Assembly: GCA_031400715.1 (NCBI GenBank)
Contig: JANNQK010000031.1
Coordinates: forward strand, 1 to 26,678
Source: VFMC01 sp031400715
GTDB taxonomy: Bacteria > Actinomycetota > Acidimicrobiia > Acidimicrobiales > Ilumatobacteraceae
Direction: 5' to 3'
DNA: 26,678 nt
In this document: one piece after another, positions 22,400 through 26,678 of the stretch
How the letters are laid out: every line of letters begins with the position of its first letter
Numbering within the stretch: the stretch's first letter is position 1
Translations under genes and position numbers: made by a program
Notes under the pieces: model-generated
The model's database searches: none
Told to the model about the DNA's origin: nothing
The model's input: only the letters and a program-made list of their open reading frames with translations

Positions 22400-23253
22400 C
22401 GGCGGCCGATCTGCGCAGCCGTCTCGCCGGCGGCGAGAGCGTGCTGATGCCTGGCGTGTGGGATGCGATCACCGCGAAGCTGGCCGGCGAGGCCGGGTTC
22501 GCCACGGTGTTCCTGTCGGGTTACGCGGTCAGCGGCACCTTGCTCGGGGTGCCGGACTTCGGGTTGCTCACGCAGACGGAGATGGCCGAGGTCGCTCGTC
22601 GCGTGTGCCGGGCCGTACCGGGCGTGAACGTGGTGGTCGATGCCGACACCGGGTACGGCAACCCGCTCAACACCATCCGGACCGTCGAGCTGTGGGAGCA
22701 CGCCGGTGCGTCGGGCATGTTCCTCGAGGACCAGGTGTGGCCCAAGCGATGTGGCCACATGGCGGGCAAACAGGTGATCGAGCGTCATGACTGGCTGTCG
22801 AAGCTCCGCGCTGCGTGTGACCATCGCGAGTCGATCCACGTGACGGCGCGCACCGATGCCCGCGCCGCGATCGGCCTCGACGAGGCCATCGAACGGGCGA
22901 AGATGGCTCGCGACACGGGGGTCGACGCGCTGTTCGTCGAGGCACCCGAGTCCCGCGACGAGATGGAGCGCATCGCCGCGGCGTTGCCCGACATCACACT
23001 GGTCGCCAACATGGTCGAGACCGGGAAGACGCCACTGCTCACCCCGGCCGAGTTGGCCGATCTCGGGTTCACCTTGATCGTGTCGCCGTTGTCGCTGCTG
23101 TTCACCATGGTGAAAGCGGTGCAGGTGAGCCTCGAGCTCCTGCGCGCCGACGGCAGCTTGCGCGACCACCTCGATCGCCTGGTCGACTTCGACTCGTTCG
23201 GTCGTTTGGTCGGGTTGCCTCATCACTACGAGGTGGAGCAGCACTACCGCTGA
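22396..23253 (+). CDS. Isocitrate lyase/PEP mutase family enzyme (methylisocitrate lyase-like)
   Basis: A 285-residue TIM-barrel enzyme. DADTGYGNP (82-90) binds Mg, EDQ is at 111-113 and the catalytic loop is KRCGH (117-121); the Cys in this loop is the acid catalyst of lyases in the family, and its presence argues for C-C bond cleavage rather than a phosphonomutase. It resembles 2-methylisocitrate lyase but could cleave another 2-methyl- or dimethylmalate-type substrate. No methylcitrate synthase or dehydratase is in the window. The GTG at 22396 overlaps the acyl-CoA synthetase stop (GTGA), so the two act in one pathway, plausibly activation of an acid and removal of a C3/C4 unit (inference). 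Confidence 0.9.
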   Translation: MTAADLRSRLAGGESVLMPGVWDAITAKLAGEAGFATVFLSGYAVSGTLLGVPDFGLLTQTEMAEVARRVCRAVPGVNVVVDADTGYGNPLNTIRTVELWEHAGASGMFLEDQVWPKRCGHMAGKQVIERHDWLSKLRAACDHRESIHVTARTDARAAIGLDEAIERAKMARDTGVDALFVEAPESRDEMERIAAALPDITLVANMVETGKTPLLTPAELADLGFTLIVSPLSLLFTMVKAVQVSLELLRADGSLRDHLDRLVDFDSFGRLVGLPHHYEVEQHYR

Positions 23254-23297
23254 GCGACGTTGCCCGCGATCGTTGATGGTGGACAAATGGGGGAGGT

Positions 23298-23309
23298 GAC
23301 CGAACGGTC
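23298..23309. promoter_or_regulatory. 12-bp palindrome upstream of the metX promoter
   Basis: GACCGAACGGTC (5-bp arms, AA centre) ends 5 bp before the -10 box and overlaps the -10/-35 spacer. With the flanking G:C pairs the symmetry extends to 23295-23312 with one mismatch. It is a repressor-site candidate. Confidence 0.4.
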
Positions 23310-23314
23310 GCCGC

Positions 23315-23320
23315 TAACAT
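23315..23320 (+). promoter_or_regulatory. -10 box of metX
   Basis: TAACAT would start transcription near 23327, just before the riboswitch P1 stem at 23333. The leader would be about 190 nt. Confidence 0.45.
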
Positions 23321-23332
23321 CCACGATCGACA

Positions 23333-23431
23333 CGCATCACGAGTGATCCGAACCGCAGGCTCGCCTGAGGCTCGCGATCCGGCAACCGGGGAGGAAGCCC
23401 CACGGTGCCTTCCCACCTCGGTGGGGATGTG
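23333..23431 (+). promoter_or_regulatory. SAM riboswitch, SAM-I/SAM-IV-variant type
   Basis: The metX leader contains the core of the SAM-I/SAM-IV clan. P1 is CGCATC (23333-23338) with GATGTG (23426-23431). GGCAACC (23381-23387) is followed by a GGGG/CCCC stem (23388-23401), then ACGGTGCC (23402-23409), TTCC, and a CCCAC/GTGGG hairpin with a CTCG loop (23412-23425). The order GGCAACC, stem, GGTGCC, hairpin and P1 closure is that of SAM-binding riboswitches; the short joining segment and the 5' arm look more like the actinobacterial SAM-I/IV variant than classic SAM-I. It senses S-adenosylmethionine and would lower metX expression when methionine is plentiful. Confidence 0.75.
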
Positions 23432-23502
23432 GCCCCGGTACACGCCGGGGCAACAGAGCTTCCGCTCGTGCAGCGATGGTCGTTCACACCAGGCAACGAG
23501 CG
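23432..23502 (+). promoter_or_regulatory. Expression platform hairpins after the riboswitch
   Basis: GCCCCGG/CCGGGGC (23432-23451) forms a 7-bp stem with no T-run after it. CGCTCGT (23463-23469) can pair with ACGAGCG (23496-23502), ending 3 nt before the Shine-Dalgarno AAAGGA at 23505-23510. The lack of a T-run points to control of translation or factor-dependent termination. Confidence 0.4.
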
Positions 23503-23516
23503 AGAAAGGACGGCTG

Positions 23517-24692
23517 ATGACGGCAGGGCTCCCGGTCACGGGCGCGTGGCGCCCCGGCGACCCGCAGGGCCACCGGCAGTTCTTCACGTTCCCTCACGAT
23601 CGACCCTTCGCACTCGACACCGGAGTCGCACTGCGCGACGTGACGATCGCGTACGAGACGTGGGGCAGGCTCGACGCCACGGCCAGCAACGCGATCCTCA
23701 TCTGTCACGCGTGGACGGGTGACAGTCATGCGGCCGGTTCGGCAGGCCGAGGGCACACGACGGGTGGCTGGTGGGACGACCTGATCGGACCGGGCAAGCC
23801 GCTCGACACCGATCGGTGGTACATCGTGTGCTCGAACGTGCTCGGTGGGTGCCAGGGCAGCACCGGCCCGGCGTCGCCCCACCCGGTCGACGGCCTGCCG
23901 TACGGCAGCCGATTCCCGGTCGTCACCATTCGCGACATGGTTCGGGCCCAGGCTCGCCTCTCGAACCATCTCGGCGTCGACTGCTGGCACTCGGTGATCG
24001 GTGGCTCGATGGGCGGCATGCAGGTGCTGGAGTGGGCCATCACGTTCCCGCAACGCGTGCGATCGATCGTGCCGGTCGCCACGTGTGCACAGGCCACGGC
24101 GCAACAGATCGCCTGGGGTGCCATCGGACGCAGGGCGATCCGTCTCGACCCGAACTGGCGGGGTGGCGACTACTACGACGCCGAGCCGGGGGAGGGGCCG
24201 GCCGACGGCCTGGCCGTGGCTCGCATGGTCGCGCAGGTGACGTTCCGCAGCGACAACGTGTTCACCGACCGCTTCGGTCGCGAGCTCGCCGACGGAAGCG
24301 AGTTGAGTGGGCGCCTCGATCTGTGGCAGCGATTCGAGGTCGAGCGTTACCTCGACCACCACGGCGAGAAGCTCATCAGGCGATTCGATGCCAACAGCTA
24401 CCTCACGATCGGCAAGGCGATGGATCTCCACGACGTCGGCCGTGGGCGTGGCGGCCTGACGTCGGCGATGTCGCGCATCAGGGTGCCGACGCTCACGATG
24501 GGCATCTGGAGCGACATGCTCTATCCGTCGTACCAGCAGCGACAGATTCGTGATCTGTTGATGGCGCAGGGCACGCAGGCCGACTACCTCGAGATCGACT
24601 CACCGCACGGTCACGATGCGTTCCTGATCGAGTTCGACCAGGTCGGTCCTCCGATCGGGCGATTCGTCGAAGCGGTGGCCGGCGAGCGCTGA
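23517..24692 (+). CDS. metX: Homoserine O-acetyltransferase
   Basis: A 391-residue alpha/beta-hydrolase-fold acyltransferase of methionine synthesis: homoserine plus acyl-CoA gives O-acylhomoserine. The nucleophile elbow is GGSMGG (162-167, Ser164); Asp333 (GIWSDMLYP) and His366 (SPHGHDAFL) complete the triad. CHAWTGDSHAAG (63-74) is the oxyanion region, and MDLHDVGRGRGG is a MetX signature. Some members with this sequence prefer succinyl-CoA, which cannot be ruled out by eye. The ATG at 23517 has AAAGGA 6 nt upstream. The SAM riboswitch in the leader confirms the methionine role. No metY or metZ partner is adjacent within the window. Confidence 0.95.
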   Translation: MTAGLPVTGAWRPGDPQGHRQFFTFPHDRPFALDTGVALRDVTIAYETWGRLDATASNAILICHAWTGDSHAAGSAGRGHTTGGWWDDLIGPGKPLDTDRWYIVCSNVLGGCQGSTGPASPHPVDGLPYGSRFPVVTIRDMVRAQARLSNHLGVDCWHSVIGGSMGGMQVLEWAITFPQRVRSIVPVATCAQATAQQIAWGAIGRRAIRLDPNWRGGDYYDAEPGEGPADGLAVARMVAQVTFRSDNVFTDRFGRELADGSELSGRLDLWQRFEVERYLDHHGEKLIRRFDANSYLTIGKAMDLHDVGRGRGGLTSAMSRIRVPTLTMGIWSDMLYPSYQQRQIRDLLMAQGTQADYLEIDSPHGHDAFLIEFDQVGPPIGRFVEAVAGER

Positions 24693-24719
24693 GCGTCGAC
24701 GGCCGGCGATCGTGGACGG

Positions 24720-25115
24720 TCAGCGGTGCCCGATGAACTCGCGGAGCTTGGGCGCCATCGGGCTCTTGGCCGGCAAGCGAACGGCCAACATCGCGGGAAC
24801 ACCGTGAGGATCGTGACCGCGCAGCAAGAACACCGACCGATTGCGCGGCGGGGTCTCGCTCTCGGCGACCACGCGCCACGAGCTCATCGATCGCCTGAAG
24901 CGCTTGCGTTGGTCGACGAGCATCTCGCCGTTCGACTCGACCAGGATCTTCGTTTCTCGAAATCGACCCACCGGATCGCCGCGCTCGGTCATCAGCTGGG
25001 CGTTGCAGAGGAACCGGGAGCGGTCCTTGGCAACCCAGTGTGGCTCGATGCGGAAGCCCACCCATGCGAGGCCCGCCATCACGGCCACGGCAAGGACGAG
25101 CCAGACGTACTCCAC
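24720..25115 (-). CDS. Membrane-anchored protein of unknown function
   Basis: A 131-residue protein with one N-terminal helix (residues 3-22, YVWLVLAVAVMAGLAWVGFRI) and a basic soluble domain of about 105 residues rich in Arg and Lys. I do not recognise the family. The helix is followed by WVAKDRSRFLCNAQLM, so the domain is probably cytoplasmic or external with no cleavage site. The GTG at 25115 follows CAAGAT by 6 nt, fitting the leaderless pattern; an ATG at 25124 lies in another frame. It is convergent with metX. Confidence 0.7.
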   Translation of the reverse strand: MEYVWLVLAVAVMAGLAWVGFRIEPHWVAKDRSRFLCNAQLMTERGDPVGRFRETKILVESNGEMLVDQRKRFRRSMSSWRVVAESETPPRNRSVFLLRGHDPHGVPAMLAVRLPAKSPMAPKLREFIGHR

Positions 25116-25290
25116 CGGTGCATCTTGGCATGTGAGTCGACCGATCGCCGTTCGAGACGGCCGATCCGCCTCGATCGCTCGACGCGAGTGACCGCGACCG
25201 AAGCACCCTGATGAGCAAGAATGGCCCGATGCTGTTCAGCCGTGTCGCCCCTCGATGCCGACAGTGCGCTGCCGGATGGGCAGGTGCTGC

Positions 25291-26022
25291 ATGAGCGGGC
25301 TGTTCGCGAGTCGTACGTCAGCGGTGCTCGGCGCGGAGCTCACCGAGTCCCAGGCGGCGCTCAGGGTGTTTCTCGCCGCTGGGGGTCTCGTCGTCGCAGG
25401 GCTCTCGCTGCTGGTGCTCACGATCTGGTGGTGGCGCCACACGCGACCCGAGCCGCCGGCGCTCGGTCCGCTCGAGGTGATGGGCGATCGGAAGTGGGCC
25501 ACAGCTGCCGATTCGGAACGTCGTCGGCTGATCGAGGAGTTCCGGCCCGTCGGCGCCGAGCCCAGCAACCGAATCGTCGATCCCCAGCCGGTCGATCTGT
25601 CCGTCCTGGCCCGCGATGCACCACGCACGTTCGACGACCTGCGTGAACCCATGGTCGATCCGGAAGCACTCGAGATCGCGACGTCGTCAGCAGTCGAGGT
25701 CGAAGCGAGTGAACCCATCGAACCGGTCGAGCCAGGCGAGCCGGTGCTCGCGGGTGCGCAGGCCGAGCCCCCGGCGGCGCCGGTCGATGCGGACCTCGGT
25801 GGCGACCTCGGTGCCGACCTCGAGGGGGCAACCGCCAAGGCCGAGACTGCGTTCACGTCGCTGTCGGAGTTCCCTCTGCCTGCCGTACCTGCCACGCCTC
25901 ACGCGCCTGCCATGCCCGTCATGCCCGACGCGAGCGACGATCTCCTTCGGCTCGCCGATGGTGACGACACGGTGGCCATGGTCGAGCCGGAGTTGCCGGT
26001 CTCGCCCAACGTCGGCAGCTGA
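25291..26022 (+). CDS. Single-pass membrane protein with acidic low-complexity tail
   Basis: A 243-residue protein from the ATG at 25291. One membrane helix lies at about residues 23-48 (ALRVFLAAGGLVVAGLSLLVLTIWWW). The rest is soluble, with a conserved-looking segment (MGDRKWATAADSERRRLIEEFRPVGAE) and then an acidic Pro/Glu/Ala-rich stretch (VEVEASEPIEPVEPGEPVL) that is likely disordered. No family is recognised; the layout resembles small cell-envelope or division-associated proteins of actinobacteria, but that is a guess. An in-frame ATG at 25255 would add 12 Cys/Arg-rich residues and seems less likely. The 175-bp gap 25116-25290 shows no other gene. Confidence 0.65.
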   Translation: MSGLFASRTSAVLGAELTESQAALRVFLAAGGLVVAGLSLLVLTIWWWRHTRPEPPALGPLEVMGDRKWATAADSERRRLIEEFRPVGAEPSNRIVDPQPVDLSVLARDAPRTFDDLREPMVDPEALEIATSSAVEVEASEPIEPVEPGEPVLAGAQAEPPAAPVDADLGGDLGADLEGATAKAETAFTSLSEFPLPAVPATPHAPAMPVMPDASDDLLRLADGDDTVAMVEPELPVSPNVGS

Positions 26023-26115
26023 CGCGGCTCGACGCCGCTCGGTTCGTCATCGGCCGAGCGGCGATGGCCGACCCGCGCACATCGGCACGGACCACGCCGC
26101 GGCGAGCGTCACCGA

Positions 26116-26121
26116 TACGGT
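26116..26121 (+). promoter_or_regulatory. -10 box of the 76-residue gene
   Basis: TACGGT ends 6 nt before the ATG at 26128. The bases between (AGGGGG) could also act as a Shine-Dalgarno site but would sit too close to the ATG. Confidence 0.45.
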
Positions 26122-26127
26122 AGGGGG

Positions 26128-26358
26128 ATGGCCCAAGGTCTCGATGTCGACGCGATGCTGTCCAGGTTCCGTGAGCGTGCCGCCGCTGTGCGCAAGCGGC
26201 CGCTTCCTCCGGTCGCCGGTGATGAACGCCAGGCGTTCCTCGCCCAGGCCAACACCGACTTCATGGACTTCGCGATCATCGGTGACGCGGTCGGGACCGT
26301 GGAGGACGGGATGCTCGTCCTGCGGGTCGATCTGCGCCCGGCTGACCAGCGAGGCTGA
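26128..26358 (+). CDS. Small conserved-looking protein of unknown function
   Basis: A 76-residue protein. The first 47 residues are charged and helical (MAQGLDVDAMLSRFRERAAAVRKRPLPPV, then GDERQAFLAQANTDFMDFAII) and the last part (GTVEDGMLVLRVDLRPADQRG) looks like a beta hairpin. No signal peptide or membrane helix is present. I do not recognise the family. The ATG is preceded by TACGGT, which supports a real gene. After it, 26359-26463 holds nothing recognisable before the tRNA promoter. Confidence 0.65.
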   Translation: MAQGLDVDAMLSRFRERAAAVRKRPLPPVAGDERQAFLAQANTDFMDFAIIGDAVGTVEDGMLVLRVDLRPADQRG

Positions 26359-26463
26359 GGCGGACGACCACGTCGCGCCTGCTCAACGTTGATGAATGAC
26401 GTGCCGGCGGGCAGCGGCGGCCGGTGTGAGGTCACGGTGGGCCGTTCGATTCGGGTGAAGGTG

Positions 26464-26494
26464 TTGTCCGCCGAGCCGGATCGGTTGCTATCAT
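26464..26494 (+). promoter_or_regulatory. Promoter of tRNA-Gly
   Basis: TTGTCC (26464-26469) and TATCAT (26489-26494) form -35 and -10 boxes with a 19-bp spacer, putting the start site a few bases before the tRNA at 26508. Confidence 0.45.
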
Positions 26495-26507
26495 TTCCTC
26501 TCGCATT

Positions 26508-26583
26508 GCGGATGTGGCTCAGCTGGTAGAGCATCACCTTGCCAAGGTGAGGGTCGCGAGTTCGAATCTCGTCATCCGCTCCA
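26508..26583 (+). tRNA. tRNA-Gly (anticodon GCC)
   Basis: The cloverleaf is complete. The acceptor stem GCGGATG pairs with CATCCGC (26573-26579). The D arm contains GGCTCAGCTGGTAGAGC. The anticodon stem TCACC/GGTGA encloses loop TTGCCAA with GCC at 26541-26543. The T arm has GTTCGAATC. The discriminator base is T (U73, as in bacterial tRNA-Gly) and CCA is encoded at 26581-26583. Confidence 0.97.
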
Positions 26584-26595
26584 AGAAACACCAGG

Positions 26596-26630
26596 TCAGC
26601 GGCCCTACGAGGGCCGCTGATTTGCGTTTT
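26596..26630 (+). terminator. Intrinsic terminator after tRNA-Gly
   Basis: TCAGCGGCCC (26596-26605) and GGGCCGCTGA (26611-26620) form a perfect 10-bp GC-rich stem with loop TACGA, followed by TTTGCGTTTT. It is the only textbook Rho-independent terminator in the window. Confidence 0.9.
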
Positions 26631-26641
26631 CGGCTTCCCGG

Positions 26642-26664
26642 TATACCATCGCGCTATACCATCG
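26642..26664. repeat. Direct repeat downstream of the tRNA terminator
   Basis: TATACCATCG occurs at 26642-26651 and 26655-26664 (13-bp period). It is AT-richer than its surroundings. What follows lies outside the window. Confidence 0.7.
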
Positions 26665-26678
26665 GGTTTGTTTCGCCC

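Noticed and set aside
23432..23451. GC-rich hairpin after the riboswitch as an intrinsic terminator
   Set aside because: It is followed by AACAGAGC rather than T residues.
24687..24725. CGCTGA...TCAGCG inverted repeat around the convergent stops of metX and the next gene
   Set aside because: Both genes end in CGC TGA, which creates the symmetry by chance; the arms are 6 bp with a 27-nt loop and no T-run.
26109..26591. Minus-strand frame of 160 codons across the tRNA, with DDEIRTRDPHLGKVMLYQLS
   Set aside because: This peptide is the antisense translation of the tRNA-Gly gene, a well-known false protein; the rest is antisense to the 76-residue gene.

Overview
The window is chromosomal DNA of a high-GC Gram-positive bacterium. 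Four things suggest an actinobacterium, probably of the class Acidimicrobiia (Ilumatobacter-like): the base composition, many GTG starts, Ser/Thr-rich linkers in exported proteins, and a wax-ester synthase/DGAT gene together with a SAM-I/SAM-IV-type riboswitch before metX. The class assignment is an inference. Gene density is high, both strands are used, and I see no phage, insertion sequence, CRISPR array or rRNA. The only RNA gene is a tRNA-Gly(GCC) near the right edge, followed by a strong intrinsic terminator.

Layout. 1-252 (-): N-terminus of an exported protein cut by the window edge. 337-2474 (+): SDR dehydrogenase coupled to a GMC oxidoreductase, then a small HNH-like protein. 2976-9574 (-): a protein of seven tandem cupredoxin domains, a WS/DGAT acyltransferase, an aldo/keto reductase, and a two-gene unit of a PPOX flavoprotein plus a formate/nitrite-type channel. 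9811-12027 (+): a metallo-beta-lactamase-fold hydrolase and a lone lycopene cyclase. 11951-13632 (-): a PhyH-type dioxygenase coupled to SURF1. 13656-17460 (+): an SDR, an MFS exporter, an APH-like kinase and a DUF4262 protein, mostly with their own promoters. 17522-20547 (-): a Tat-exported polysaccharide deacetylase, a small helical protein, a saccharopine-dehydrogenase-like enzyme and a SET-domain protein. 20741-24692 (+): acyl-CoA synthetase coupled to a methylisocitrate-lyase-like enzyme, then SAM riboswitch and metX. 24720-25115 (-) and 25291-26358 (+): small proteins of unknown function. 26508-26583: tRNA-Gly.

Common threads. About sixteen start codons, most without a Shine-Dalgarno sequence, have a -10-like hexamer (usually TANNNT) ending 6-9 nt upstream, which predicts widespread leaderless transcription. 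Genes with clear Shine-Dalgarno sites are the ones with longer leaders (PPOX gene, acyl-CoA synthetase, metX). Functional pairs are joined by GTGA stop/start overlaps (SDR-GMC, PhyH-SURF1, acyl-CoA synthetase-lyase). Much of the content is oxidation of alcohols, fatty acids and organic acids, plus storage lipid synthesis and sulfur amino acid synthesis.

Most unusual items: the seven-cupredoxin surface protein with five intact and two degraded copper sites; a bacterial SET-domain gene flanked on both sides by matching 16-bp operator-like palindromes; a 23-bp divergent promoter with overlapping -10 boxes; a 77-bp tail-to-tail coding overlap between lycopene cyclase and SURF1; and a 12-bp in-frame repeat that gives the channel protein a Pro/Ser/Thr tail.
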